Shown: in pieces, positions 34,783-43,022 of the stretch
Layout: every line of letters starts with the position of its first letter
How positions within the stretch are numbered: the first letter of the stretch is position 1
Source of the DNA: Aurantimicrobium photophilum
Lineage (GTDB): Bacteria; Actinomycetota; Actinomycetes; Actinomycetales; Microbacteriaceae
Reading direction: 5' to 3'
Assembly: GCF_003194085.1 (NCBI RefSeq)
Contig: NZ_CP023994.1
Location: 62,001-126,000, forward strand
DNA: 64,000 nucleotides
Translations under genes and position numbers: made by a program
Notes under the pieces: generated by a model
Seen by the model: only the letters and a program-made list of their open reading frames with translations
Told to the model about the DNA's origin: nothing
The model's database searches: none

Positions 34783-36572
34783 GCGGTCACCTCGTCTGGA
34801 ACGAGTGCACCCTCACGAATCGCAAGAACACGGCAACCCTGGTCTGCAACAAAAGCCTCATCGTGGGAAGCAAAAAGGACAGCCGTTCCTGTTTCGGCAA
34901 CACAGCGCAAAACTTCAGCCATTGCTGTGCGTGCGAGGGCGTCCAAGCCGCGGGTGGGCTCATCGATGAGGACAACCTGAGGCTTCCACGCCAGTTGAAG
35001 TGCAATAGCCAGTGCCACTTGGGTTCCTGCAGACAAATCACGGGGATGAACGCTGAGTAACTCAGGAGATTCTTCGGTCGCCAGGATAGACCAGAAGGTC
35101 ATCGCAGCGAGTCCGCTGTGTTTGTGGTCAGCAAGTGAATCAGCTCGAGAGAGCTCCTCTTCGAGGGTCTCTGTAATGAAGAGGGAGCGCACGTTCTCGG
35201 GAACAAGACGGAAGATGTTCTGCGAGGGAGCTGTAGCAGCCAAGGCATGGAGCAGGCTCGACTTCCCTACTCCGTTGGCACCGGTGATGGCGAGCATCTC
35301 ACCAACATGGAGTGAGAGCGAAACATCTTGAACAAGTTCACGGCTGCCCTGGACCACGGAAAAGTTGCTCACCTGGAAGATTTCATCTGATCCCACGACA
35401 GGAAGAGAACGGGCAGGCAGCGTGTCCACATCCGAACCCCATTGGCCTGAACACACCTCGCCAGAACTCACCGAAAGCCACTGTGGTGTGAGGCGTTCGA
35501 GTTCGGAGGTGTGGTGCTCTGCCATCACGATGGTGAGTTGTTCTAACTTCTGGAGCTCGGCGAGAAGAGCAACTAACTCAGCTCGAGCGTCCCGGTCTAG
35601 ATCAGCAAGAGGTTCATCCAGAAGAAGGATGCGGGGGTGCAATGCCAGTGCTGCAGCGATGGCAACGCGGGTTGCCTCTCCCGCAGAAAGTATTTCAATG
35701 GGCTGGTCAGCGTAGGCCTCCAGAGAGAACTGAGCGATAAGCTCCTCAGCACGATTAGAGGCTTCAGCTGTGGTGTGGCCACTGACGCGTAGGCCGAACT
35801 CCAGCTCCTCACGAGCAGTAGCGGCGGCAAAACTGAGACGAACGTCTTGGCCAACATACCCAATCAACCCTGCGGTGAGGCGAGGAGGAGTGAGGTTGCG
35901 ATCAATCACACCCACGGTGAGTGTTCCTGTGTTCTGACCGTTGTGGAAGTGCTGGCTGAGGCCAGCAATGCTCTCGAGAACTGCAGTCTTGCCCGACCCG
36001 GTCTGTCCGGTGAGAACAGTGATCTCACCTGCAGGGATGGTGAGGGTGACGTCAGTCAGGACGGTCTTGTTGCCGTAACGAAGTGTGAAGTGATCTAGTT
36101 CGATCGAAGCCGAATCATTCACTGACGCTGGCTTGCCTGCCCCAAAGCCACGCAGATCCATGGCGGCTGCCAGAGCAACAGCTCGCTCAATGGTGTGCTC
36201 CAGAAGTGGAACAAGGAAAGCTGAACGAGATCGAACACCACGGAGTGTGCGAGCTGTGCCCAGCAGTTTGACCTGATGAATCAGGGTGGGGTAGCTGGAC
36301 AGTGCAATAGCGAGTGCTGTTCCGATGGAGCGGCCATAACGCAGCGCTGACATCGCAGGCAGTAGCTTCCGCACATCCACCAGCGCGCTAAGGAAACCAC
36401 AGACCACGATGACGAGGGCAAAAGGAACAGCAAGACTTGCTGCTTGTCCAATGGCCTGCCAGCTGAAACTTCCGAAGACCAGCCGGTAGACAATGCGCAA
36501 CAGGATGAAAACAGCAGCAAACGTCAGGCTCACCCAGAAGGGAGCCCAACGTCCGCGGCTGTGAGAGATCAT
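34779..36572 (-). CDS. Fused ECF transporter T component and two ATPases
   Basis: This 597-residue protein combines an EcfT-like part and two ABC ATPases. Residues 1-150 hold membrane helices and the two EcfT coupling helices (LGTARTLRGVRS and AMDLRGFG). The first ATPase (about 155-365) has GQTGSGKTAV, LSAGEATRVAIAAAL and ILLLDEPLADLD. The second (about 390-590) has GANGVGKSSLL, LSAGTQVALAIAL and VVLIDEPTRGLD. Separate genes usually encode these parts, so the whole energising module is a single chain here. The T part is shorter than a full EcfT. It powers the S component encoded next in the operon. Confidence 0.85.
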   Translation of the reverse strand: MISHSRGRWAPFWVSLTFAAVFILLRIVYRLVFGSFSWQAIGQAASLAVPFALVIVVCGFLSALVDVRKLLPAMSALRYGRSIGTALAIALSSYPTLIHQVKLLGTARTLRGVRSRSAFLVPLLEHTIERAVALAAAMDLRGFGAGKPASVNDSASIELDHFTLRYGNKTVLTDVTLTIPAGEITVLTGQTGSGKTAVLESIAGLSQHFHNGQNTGTLTVGVIDRNLTPPRLTAGLIGYVGQDVRLSFAAATAREELEFGLRVSGHTTAEASNRAEELIAQFSLEAYADQPIEILSAGEATRVAIAAALALHPRILLLDEPLADLDRDARAELVALLAELQKLEQLTIVMAEHHTSELERLTPQWLSVSSGEVCSGQWGSDVDTLPARSLPVVGSDEIFQVSNFSVVQGSRELVQDVSLSLHVGEMLAITGANGVGKSSLLHALAATAPSQNIFRLVPENVRSLFITETLEEELSRADSLADHKHSGLAAMTFWSILATEESPELLSVHPRDLSAGTQVALAIALQLAWKPQVVLIDEPTRGLDALARTAMAEVLRCVAETGTAVLFASHDEAFVADQGCRVLAIREGALVPDEVTA

Positions 36573-37081
36573 TCGACTACAGGAGTAGGAGTGCTGTCGC
36601 CGGTGGTGAAGACGAGACCAAGGGACTCGCCCTTCTTAACCGTGAGGTCGCCAAGCCCAGCCTGGGCGTAGTCCCACGAGGCAGCGTCAGAGCTCTTCTG
36701 CCAGAGTGCCCAGTAGGCGTAAGCAGGTGGCATATCTGCGCAGCTCTCCGTGAACTCGGCCTGTCCCTCCACCACAACAGGTTCGGTGGGTGAAGGCAGA
36801 CCATTCACGCGGCAGACAATGGCATCGCCATAGGTGGCAGTGCCTTCCGTGGAGAAACCAGCGTCGTGGACAACATCAATAGCTTTGGCGGAAGAACCCG
36901 TAATCTCGATGCACTGCGAGCTGTTGGTGCCATCGAGGATGCCGAAGTTCACCACAACTTCAACACCGTCGCATGATGCTGTGGTGCTAGTGGCTTCTGT
37001 TGTGGTTGCAGCACAACCAGCAAGCAGAAAAGAGGTTGCTGCAACAAGAGCAACAGCAGAGCGAGCGCGGAATAGTTTCAT
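36569..37081 (-). CDS. Secreted lipoprotein of ECF importer operon (DUF4430-like)
   Basis: This 170-residue protein begins with a lipoprotein signal (lipobox LAGC at about 20-23) and has a Ser/Thr-rich linker. The domain that follows includes DVVHDAGFSTEGTATYGDAIVCRVNGLPSP, a run resembling DUF4430 (transcobalamin C-terminal-like) proteins, and YWALWQKSSDAASWDYAQAGLGD, also typical of that fold. Three to four Cys suggest disulfides outside the cell. It is the first gene of the ECF operon and may present substrate to the S component. A ribosome site GGAG lies close to the ATG. The DUF4430 match is from memory of the pattern. Confidence 0.7.
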   Translation of the reverse strand: MKLFRARSAVALVAATSFLLAGCAATTTEATSTTASCDGVEVVVNFGILDGTNSSQCIEITGSSAKAIDVVHDAGFSTEGTATYGDAIVCRVNGLPSPTEPVVVEGQAEFTESCADMPPAYAYWALWQKSSDAASWDYAQAGLGDLTVKKGESLGLVFTTGDSTPTPVVE

Positions 37082-37085
37082 TTCT
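37080..37085 (+). promoter_or_regulatory. A/T-rich box near ECF lipoprotein start, rejected as a -10
   Basis: This position overlaps the lipoprotein start codon and shows no convincing -10 box. The real leaderless box of the next plus-strand gene is at 37180-37185. The entry is kept only to record that nothing is seen here. Confidence 0.05.
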
Positions 37086-37179
37086 TCTCCAGAGGTTTCA
37101 CAATGATGTGCGCAGCTGGAGGCTTCCGAGATGTGCGCGGTAGTGCAAGTTTATCCCGAGTACTGGCAAGAGCCAGTCA

Positions 37180-37185
37180 TAAGAT
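37180..37185 (+). promoter_or_regulatory. Leaderless -10 box of membrane protein gene
   Basis: TAAGAT lies six bases before the ATG at 37192. Confidence 0.5.
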
Positions 37186-37191
37186 GAGCAC

Positions 37192-37566
37192 ATGACTGAA
37201 CGTGAATTTCTCGAACTCTGGAACAAGAATCGTCAGCAGATTGTGGTGTCCCAAATGGCGCCGACGTTTCTGCTCATTGTGACCGTGGGTCTGATCACTC
37301 TCGGTCTCGCAGGCGGGCCACTGTTTTTGAGCCTGGCCACCCTTGGCATTCTGCTTGCGTCAGGAATCTTGGGCGCTCTCGTTCAATACGCCAGTGCAAC
37401 AGAGGCCATGGCAGTTGCCGCCGATTTGGCACTCGTGAAGTCACCTTCGGCAGCTAGCCGTCAGGTGGTCAAGTTTGCGCCATGGCTCAACGTCGTGCGG
37501 TTTGTTACTCCCGCCATCTTCACGCTGATTTTCTTGCTCTTGGCCTCAATCTTGTTGATGGGCTAG
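37192..37566 (+). CDS. Small membrane protein of unknown function
   Basis: This 124-residue protein has a charged N-terminus (TEREFLELWNKNRQQ), two adjacent hydrophobic segments (about 22-65) and one at the end (about 100-123). The middle has an Ala-rich amphipathic stretch (SATEAMAVAADLALVKS). No family was recognised. A TAAGAT box six bases before ATG supports a leaderless start. It ends in a CTAG overlap with the convergent gene. Confidence 0.65.
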   Translation: MTEREFLELWNKNRQQIVVSQMAPTFLLIVTVGLITLGLAGGPLFLSLATLGILLASGILGALVQYASATEAMAVAADLALVKSPSAASRQVVKFAPWLNVVRFVTPAIFTLIFLLLASILLMG

Positions 37567-38174
37567 AAGCCGAAGTCTCCAAAGTCACCAAATCCGGCAT
37601 CGCCGAACCCAGCATCACCAAAACCGCCACCATCGGCGGAGATGGTTTCAGCTCCACCAAAATCTGATCCAGTATCTGCGCCGGTGTCAGCTCCGCTGTC
37701 GCTGGCCATATCTCCGCCCATATCCATGGGCATGAAAGCACTCATCAGCGTTGAGGCGATGACATAACCGGCAACGCTTCCGAGAAGTGAACTGGCAAAC
37801 ATCGAACCAAATCCTGGACCGTTCTGTCCTGCCTGGCCGAGTGTTCGTTCCATGGTGCCGGGCTGGCGCATCTCGGAACGGGTGGCTGAGACAGCAAGAG
37901 CTCGAGGTTCATCGCTCAAGGGTGCTTCACCAGCTGGCGCATCAGCACTGAGCTGGGTAAACAACATCTTGCGCTGCTCCGGCGTGAGTTTGGCAAAGGC
38001 TTCTTCGTGCACTTGTTCAATAGCTTCAGGCGAGGCCGTGCGCAGGAGGTAGCGGTAACGCTCAACGGCAATCTCGTCTTGGTTGCGTGCGGCTGAAGCC
38101 TGACGAACCTGATCGGTTGTGCGGCGGTACTCCTCATCGGAGTTGGTTCCAAAGAGTCGATCTAGAAATCCCAT
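37563..38174 (-). CDS. Uncharacterised protein with Gly/Asp/Phe-rich tail
   Basis: This 203-residue protein starts MGFLDRLFGT, then has a helical region (about 12-80) including SPEAIEQVHEEAFAKLTPEQRKMLFTQL. A hydrophobic patch follows (about 122-148, GSMFASSLLGSVAGYVIASTLMSAFMP). The last 50 residues are a low-complexity acidic tail with repeats of GFGDA and GFGD. Similar proteins are found in actinobacteria without known function. The tail has no charge-balancing Lys or Arg and may be flexible. It ends against the upstream gene with a CTAG overlap. Confidence 0.7.
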   Translation of the reverse strand: MGFLDRLFGTNSDEEYRRTTDQVRQASAARNQDEIAVERYRYLLRTASPEAIEQVHEEAFAKLTPEQRKMLFTQLSADAPAGEAPLSDEPRALAVSATRSEMRQPGTMERTLGQAGQNGPGFGSMFASSLLGSVAGYVIASTLMSAFMPMDMGGDMASDSGADTGADTGSDFGGAETISADGGGFGDAGFGDAGFGDFGDFGF

Positions 38175-38237
38175 GCCAACAGGCTATGGATTATCACTGG
38201 GAACTAGCTGAGCACCGCCTGAAAATGAGGCGAACAA

Positions 38238-38262
38238 AAAGCCCCTGATATTCAGGGGCTTT
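38238..38262. terminator. Terminator beside tRNA-Phe fragment
   Basis: AAAGCCCCTGA-TAT-TCAGGGGCTTT, a perfect 11-bp stem directly beside the tRNA-Phe 3' fragment. The intact tRNA-Phe at 48634 also has a terminator at the same relative place, though with a different sequence. Confidence 0.88.
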
Positions 38263-38264
38263 GA

Positions 38265-38318
38265 GGTGGTGGCTCCGACGGGCGTCGATCCCGTGACCTC
38301 ACGATTTTCAGTCGTGCG
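38265..38318 (-). repeat. tRNA-Phe 3'-half fragment (54-bp direct repeat, att-like)
   Basis: These 54 bases are identical to 48629-48682. They contain the anticodon stem-loop, variable and T arms, 3' acceptor strand and CCA of tRNA-Phe, but the 5' half is missing, so this is not a working tRNA gene. Duplication of a tRNA 3' end at a distance is the mark left by site-specific integration. This copy would be the distal attachment site of an element spanning about 38319-48682. Confidence 0.85.
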
Positions 38319-38417
38319 GGGGATGATTCTGTTGAATGAGTTTCAGTCACTAACCCTTATATCGCTTAGGTTTTTGACGCTACTCGTTCACAACAGTCGG
38401 GTTAGTTCTTTGGGTTT

Positions 38418-38439
38418 TGTGGGCAAAATGTGGGCAAAA
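38418..38439. repeat. Tandem 11-bp repeat inside the att-like end
   Basis: TGTGGGCAAAA occurs twice back to back (38418-38428 and 38429-38439), about 100 bases inside the tRNA fragment. Short direct repeats in this position are often arm-type sites for tyrosine integrases. CTAACCC (around 38350) and GGGTTAG (around 38399) flank the same stretch as an inverted pair. The 38319-38466 gap contains nothing else that I recognise. Confidence 0.5.
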
Positions 38440-38466
38440 ACAATTCAGTTTCTAAAAAATAAATTG

Positions 38467-39027
38467 CTAGAGGGCGGCATCTACTCCAGCAATTACAAAT
38501 TTTTCTAAAGCCGCTGCTTCAGAAATGAAAGGCTTACCCGAATCGATTCGCTCTGCAGCTGAGGTAATTGCAGCAAAAATCAGGCTGACTTGAGAAGAAG
38601 GATCCTCGATACCCAACTCTTTAAGCGGCGAAATCAGGCTAGTCAGAAAGTAGCCGTGCATTGCCATCAGTTCGCCGCGTTGTTCTTCACGAAGATTCTT
38701 TACGGAAATCTCCCTCACCACACGGTGTTCTTTGCTTGCCATGTGTGCCAGGGAGTAGTGAATCCACAGACGCACTTGTTCCATCGGTTCTTGTTCGGCA
38801 GAGACAATACGGTCAATCTCATTGCTGAGATCTGCCATGTCGTTGATGAGTAGTTCACCAAGAATGTTTTCTCGGGAAGAGAAGTATTGATAAATCGCGG
38901 GGCGTGACAATCCAGTCGCCTGGGCGATACTCGCCATGGAAATTCCCTCGACGCCTGAGGCATCGAGCAACTGGAGAGAAGCCGACAAGATTGCTTCTCT
39001 GCGAGTATCTGCAATCGGGGAAACCAT
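38467..39027 (-). CDS. TetR-family transcriptional regulator
   Basis: This 186-residue protein has a TetR helix-turn-helix at residues 10-56 (REAILSASLQLLDASGVEGISMASIAQATGLSRPAIYQYFSSRENIL) and a helical ligand domain. It is the gene nearest the tRNA fragment and follows the hemA-C-D-B-L operon on the same strand after 47 bases. A perfect palindrome (39049-39061) lies in its likely promoter. It could control the heme genes, itself, or both. The ligand is unknown. Confidence 0.88.
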   Translation of the reverse strand: MVSPIADTRREAILSASLQLLDASGVEGISMASIAQATGLSRPAIYQYFSSRENILGELLINDMADLSNEIDRIVSAEQEPMEQVRLWIHYSLAHMASKEHRVVREISVKNLREEQRGELMAMHGYFLTSLISPLKELGIEDPSSQVSLIFAAITSAAERIDSGKPFISEAAALEKFVIAGVDAAL

Positions 39028-39048
39028 AACGATTAATCCTATAAGCGT

Positions 39049-39061
39049 GCGGTAATACCGC
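39049..39061. promoter_or_regulatory. Palindrome in tetR promoter
   Basis: GCGGTA-A-TACCGC is a perfect inverted repeat 22 bases upstream of the tetR start. TAGGAT on the minus strand (39041-39036) may be the -10 box, which puts the palindrome in the -10/-35 spacer, fit for autorepression. Confidence 0.5.
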
Positions 39062-39074
39062 TTTCAGTAATTTC

Positions 39075-40385
39075 TCAGCTTGAGCGCAGTCTCACTTGTT
39101 GCGCAGCGACTGACGCGGCCTTGGCAATCTTGTCCACGTCGTCATCTGTCAAAGCACCGGAGACAAACCACGCCTCGAATGCAGACGGAGGTACCGAAAT
39201 TCCCTGTTCAAGCAACGAATGGAAGAATACTGCGAAAGCCGAAGTGTCCTGCTTTTTTGCGTTATCAAAGTTGTAGACGTTATTAGGCGTGAAGAAGAAG
39301 GAAAAGAGGTTTCCCGCCTGCTGAAAACTGTGTTGGACATCTGCGGCGATTAAGGCATCAGAGATAGCAGAACCCACTTCACGAGCTCTGGAATCAAGTG
39401 CCGTATAAAGCTCTGAGTCACACAGCTCTAACGTTGCTAGACCGGCCGCGGTGGCAACAGGATTACCGCTCAAAGTGCCCGCTTGATATACAGAACCGCT
39501 TGGGGCGAGAAGTTCCATGACGGCAGCAGAGCCACCCACGGCAGCCAGCGGCATACCTCCACCAATGACCTTTCCAAAGGTGAACAAGTCAGGGGTCCAG
39601 TCCTCTTCAGTACCAAACTTTCCCCACCATCCACCTTGAGAGATTCGGAAGCCTGTCATGACCTCATCCAGGATGAACAGCGCACCGTGCTTCTTCGTAA
39701 TGTCTGAGAGGAACTTGTTGAAACCTGGCAGGGGTGGAACAACACCCATGTTCGCAGGGGTTGCTTCAGTGATCACTGCGGCAATCTCAGAACCTCGTTC
39801 GGTAAAGAGCTGCGTCACAGCGTCAATGTCATTGAAAGGAACAACAATGGTGTCTTGGGTCTGGCCAGGCGTCACACCAGGTGAGTTAGGCAATCCGAGC
39901 GTCGCAATACCGGAGCCTGACTGAACTAAAAGGGAATCGCTGTGCCCGTGATAGCAACCCGCAAACTTCACGATCAGGTTGCGGCTAGTTGCAGCTCGAG
40001 CGAGTCGAACTGCTGTCATTACAGCTTCTGTCCCAGAGGAAACAAATCGCACGCGTTCACAAGCAGGAACACGAGCAGCAATTTCTTCAGCGAGCAATAC
40101 TTCACCCGGTCCTGGTGCGCCGAATGAGAAAGACTTCTCCATTGCGGACTTCACTCGCCCCACAACATGTGGATGAGTGTGACCAACAATCATGGGTCCC
40201 CACGAACCCACAAGGTCTACGTATTCGTTGCCATCAACATCCCAAACTTTCGACCCTTCGCCTTTGACGAAGTAGCGGGGAGTGCCACCGACGGATTGAA
40301 ATGCTCGGACAGGTGAACTCACGCCACCAGGGATGATGCGCTGGGCTCGGTTGTGCCATTGCAGTGACGTCTCAAAAGTGGTCAT
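39075..40385 (-). CDS. hemL: Glutamate-1-semialdehyde 2,1-aminomutase
   Basis: This 436-residue PLP enzyme makes 5-aminolevulinate from glutamate 1-semialdehyde. The start block [36 protein letters not shown], the PLP region [17 protein letters not shown] and the Lys in [19 protein letters not shown] are all as in the family. It is the last gene of the minus-strand heme operon and overlaps hemB by ATGA. The C5 pathway (hemA plus hemL) is thus complete here. Confidence 0.96.
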   Translation of the reverse strand: MTTFETSLQWHNRAQRIIPGGVSSPVRAFQSVGGTPRYFVKGEGSKVWDVDGNEYVDLVGSWGPMIVGHTHPHVVGRVKSAMEKSFSFGAPGPGEVLLAEEIAARVPACERVRFVSSGTEAVMTAVRLARAATSRNLIVKFAGCYHGHSDSLLVQSGSGIATLGLPNSPGVTPGQTQDTIVVPFNDIDAVTQLFTERGSEIAAVITEATPANMGVVPPLPGFNKFLSDITKKHGALFILDEVMTGFRISQGGWWGKFGTEEDWTPDLFTFGKVIGGGMPLAAVGGSAAVMELLAPSGSVYQAGTLSGNPVATAAGLATLELCDSELYTALDSRAREVGSAISDALIAADVQHSFQQAGNLFSFFFTPNNVYNFDNAKKQDTSAFAVFFHSLLEQGISVPPSAFEAWFVSGALTDDDVDKIAKAASVAAQQVRLRSS

Positions 40386-41356
40386 GATTGCTCTTTCAGT
40401 TTGAGTGCAAATTCAAGTGCCCAGTATGTGCAGATAATGTTTGCGCCAGCTCGCTTGAGGGCATAAAGAAGTTCGAAAATAGTTGCTTCCCTTGGAATGA
40501 CGCCCTGAGCTGCTGCCGTTTCCACCATGGAATATTCACCAGACACCACATAGGCAGCAACAGGCTTGGAAGACAGTTGTGCCGCTTGTCTGAGCACGTC
40601 CATATAGGCGAGGGCAGGTTTCACCATCACCATGTCTGCGCCCTCATCCAAGTCCAGAAGAATCTCTTCAGCTCCCTCTTTGGTTCGGCGAAAATCTTGT
40701 TGGTAGGTCTTGCGATCACCAGAAAGTTGAGATTCCACAGCATTACGGAAGGGGCCATAGAAGTTCGAAGCATACTTCGCGGCATAGGCAAGAATCCCGG
40801 TGTTCACAAACCCACGGGCATCTAGACCGTCACGAATGGCAGTAACCTGTCCATCCATCATTCCGCTGGTTCCCAAGAGATCAGCTCCAGCTTCCGCGAG
40901 AACGGAAGCCATCTCCACGTAGTGCTTCAATGTCGCGTCATTATCAACCGCTCCGGAGGAATCCAACACTCCACAATGTCCATGATCAGTGAATTCATCG
41001 AGGCAGAGATCTGCAACGAGCACTAACGTGTTGCCCACGTGCTCACGGGCTTTCCTGACTACTCGAGTCAAGATTCCCCCAGACAAGCAGGCCTGGCTGC
41101 CTGCCTCATCTCTCTCTTCAGGAACAGCAAAGAACATGACAGAAACAATCCCGGCAGCAATCGCGTCGTCAAGGACGTGAAGGAAGGATTGTTCTGTGTG
41201 CTGTAGAACACCAGGCATGCCCGGGATTTCACGAGGTTCAGTGATCCCCTCCTTTACGAAGATGGGGAGCATGAGGTTTTTGGGGCTTAATGTGACATCT
41301 GCAACGAGCTCGCGCATCGCTGGGGTTGTCCGGAGTCGTCGTAGACGATTAATCAT
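40382..41356 (-). CDS. hemB: Delta-aminolevulinic acid dehydratase
   Basis: This 324-residue enzyme joins two 5-aminolevulinate molecules to porphobilinogen. The two Schiff-base lysines are in [13 protein letters not shown] and, earlier, [11 protein letters not shown]-(x)n-KTYQQDFR. Near the start of the barrel, [19 protein letters not shown] keeps Cys residues of the metal-binding loop, with one Cys replaced as in many bacterial forms. Short overlaps (ATGA) with hemD upstream and hemL downstream show tight operon structure. Confidence 0.96.
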   Translation of the reverse strand: MINRLRRLRTTPAMRELVADVTLSPKNLMLPIFVKEGITEPREIPGMPGVLQHTEQSFLHVLDDAIAAGIVSVMFFAVPEERDEAGSQACLSGGILTRVVRKAREHVGNTLVLVADLCLDEFTDHGHCGVLDSSGAVDNDATLKHYVEMASVLAEAGADLLGTSGMMDGQVTAIRDGLDARGFVNTGILAYAAKYASNFYGPFRNAVESQLSGDRKTYQQDFRRTKEGAEEILLDLDEGADMVMVKPALAYMDVLRQAAQLSSKPVAAYVVSGEYSMVETAAAQGVIPREATIFELLYALKRAGANIICTYWALEFALKLKEQS

Positions 41357-42099
41357 GAGCTGTGTGCTTTCAGATATTCGGAGATGGTCAGGGCAACTGT
41401 TTCAGGGCTGGGGTCGACTGACACTGCGGAAACGGAGAGACCTAGCACCCCCGCCTGCGCTGCAGTTGTGCGCCCAGCACAAAAGACAGGAAGGTCTACT
41501 ACCCCGTTGAAATCAACAAAGGCACGAGCAGCACTCGGGGAGCGAAGCAGCACTCCTGAAATCTGTCCGTTGGCTATCTGTTTCACAGACGTGGGGAAAT
41601 GTGTAACGGCTTCAGTCGCATAAATCACTTCTTCCACAAGCTCAAAGCCATGTGTGATCAGAGTTCGGGAAAGTGACTTCATGGCAATAGAACTCGAGGG
41701 GATGATGACAGGACAAGGCTCTGTTTTCGCAATCACCGAAGCCAGTGAGTCTGAATCTGCCTCGCTTGCACGAAGTACGTTGTGAGCACCGAGGTCATTG
41801 AGCAGCTTCTCGGTTTGTGCGCCGATTGCTGCGAAATTGAGATCAGGCGCTGTCTGAATAATCTGCTCAAGTTCGCCAGGATTAAGTTCTGCTTGAAAAA
41901 AAGACAGGGCATTTGTCGAGGTCACCACGAGCCATTTGCTGCCCGGTGCAATCAACGCTTCACGCAGTCGAGCGATCCCTCCAGGATTGTTAACTTTGGA
42001 AATGCTCAGATAGGGATCGACGATGCTCTCGACACCATGCACGTCAAGTGCAGCCTGATCAACGTCATTTCTGTTTGCACGGATGAGGAGTATGCTCAT
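41353..42099 (-). CDS. hemD: Uroporphyrinogen-III synthase
   Basis: This 248-residue enzyme closes and inverts ring D of hydroxymethylbilane. Like most HemD it is weakly conserved. LVVTSTNALSFF, FAAIGAQTEKLLNDLG and ISGVLLRSPSAARAFVDF fit the two-domain family. The start at 42099 is chosen because it gives an ATGA overlap with hemC and the normal family start MSILLIRANRND. A start at 42180 would overlap hemC by 85 bases. Confidence 0.88.
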   Translation of the reverse strand: MSILLIRANRNDVDQAALDVHGVESIVDPYLSISKVNNPGGIARLREALIAPGSKWLVVTSTNALSFFQAELNPGELEQIIQTAPDLNFAAIGAQTEKLLNDLGAHNVLRASEADSDSLASVIAKTEPCPVIIPSSSIAMKSLSRTLITHGFELVEEVIYATEAVTHFPTSVKQIANGQISGVLLRSPSAARAFVDFNGVVDLPVFCAGRTTAAQAGVLGLSVSAVSVDPSPETVALTISEYLKAHSS

Positions 42100-43022
42100 T
42101 TCCAAGCCACCCGCTCTGCGATAGGACTTGCCTTCAAGCGGGAAGCAATCTCGAGGCCTAATTCTTGTGCCCGTGGGCACTCATCAAGACCTAGTTCAGC
42201 ACTGAGTTCAACCCGTTGAGACTCTCCCGTGCTTTCCACGGACAACTCTGCACGAAGGATGAGGGTTCCTTGTTCCCAGAAAGCCCATGCCCCAATTGCT
42301 GTGGCACAACCGGCATCCAATCCGACTAAGACATGACGTTCCGCTGCGACAAGAAGTCGGGTCTCCTCATCATCGAGAACAGCGAGAAGCTTTCGGACAT
42401 AAGCGTCTTCCGAGCGGCATTCAATTGACAATGCGCCCTGTCCTGCTGCCGGAATGAAGTCGGTGTTCTCAAATATTTCGCAGACCACATCAGCCCGCCC
42501 AATACGGTTTAGCCCTGCCATGGCGAGTAACGTGGCATCAAATTCGCCCTGCTCGACTTTGGCAATTCTTGTGTCGATATTTCCGCGGATGGAGGTCACG
42601 GTCAGATCTGTTCGCAACTGCCGAATACGTGCCGCACGTCGTGGTGAAGACGTCCCAACGACAGCCCCTGCAGGCAGTTGCATAAGAGGGATATTTCCTC
42701 GACTCACGAACCCATCACGCGAATCTTCACGGAGGGGGATGCATGCAGTCTCGATTCCCGGGAAGGGCTGGGCGGGGAGATCTTTCATGGAATGCACGAT
42801 GAAGTCGACCTCATGAGAAAGGAGAGCATCACGTAAGGCAGAGACGAACAGGCCCGGGGTCTTTGATTGATTGAGCGGTTCGGTGCTGATGTCACCCTGT
42901 GTCTGTATGAGGACTTCTTCAATCTCCAGATCAGGATGCTTCTGACATAGCTGGGAGGTAAAAAGTCGGGTCTGGGTGAGGGCGAGAAGACTGCCTCGCG
43001 TGCCCACGCGTAATTTAGCCAC
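42096..43022 (-). CDS. hemC: Hydroxymethylbilane synthase (porphobilinogen deaminase)
   Basis: This 308-residue enzyme polymerises four porphobilinogens. It has VGTRGSLLALTQT, FIVHSMKDLP, GTSSPRRAARIRQLR, RGNIDTRIAKV and the cofactor-binding Cys in GLDAGCATAIGAWAF. All are intact. It overlaps hemA by eight bases and hemD by four. Confidence 0.97.
   Translation of the reverse strand: MAKLRVGTRGSLLALTQTRLFTSQLCQKHPDLEIEEVLIQTQGDISTEPLNQSKTPGLFVSALRDALLSHEVDFIVHSMKDLPAQPFPGIETACIPLREDSRDGFVSRGNIPLMQLPAGAVVGTSSPRRAARIRQLRTDLTVTSIRGNIDTRIAKVEQGEFDATLLAMAGLNRIGRADVVCEIFENTDFIPAAGQGALSIECRSEDAYVRKLLAVLDDEETRLLVAAERHVLVGLDAGCATAIGAWAFWEQGTLILRAELSVESTGESQRVELSAELGLDECPRAQELGLEIASRLKASPIAERVAWK

Noticed and set aside
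37080-37085. Leaderless -10 box
   Set aside because: Position checked and found to lie on the lipoprotein start codon. The true box for the next gene is 37180-37185.
37082-37191. Cobalamin riboswitch before the ECF operon
   Set aside because: The gap is 110 bases, too short, and has no B12-box-like sequence. Only a short ACTGGC/GCCAGT hairpin is seen.
38265-38318. Second tRNA-Phe gene
   Set aside because: Only the 3' half is present. The D arm and the 5' acceptor strand are missing, so it cannot make a tRNA.
38266-38508. 80-residue plus-strand reading frame
   Set aside because: It begins inside the tRNA fragment and has no ribosome site or recognisable protein. It is better read as an att-like region.
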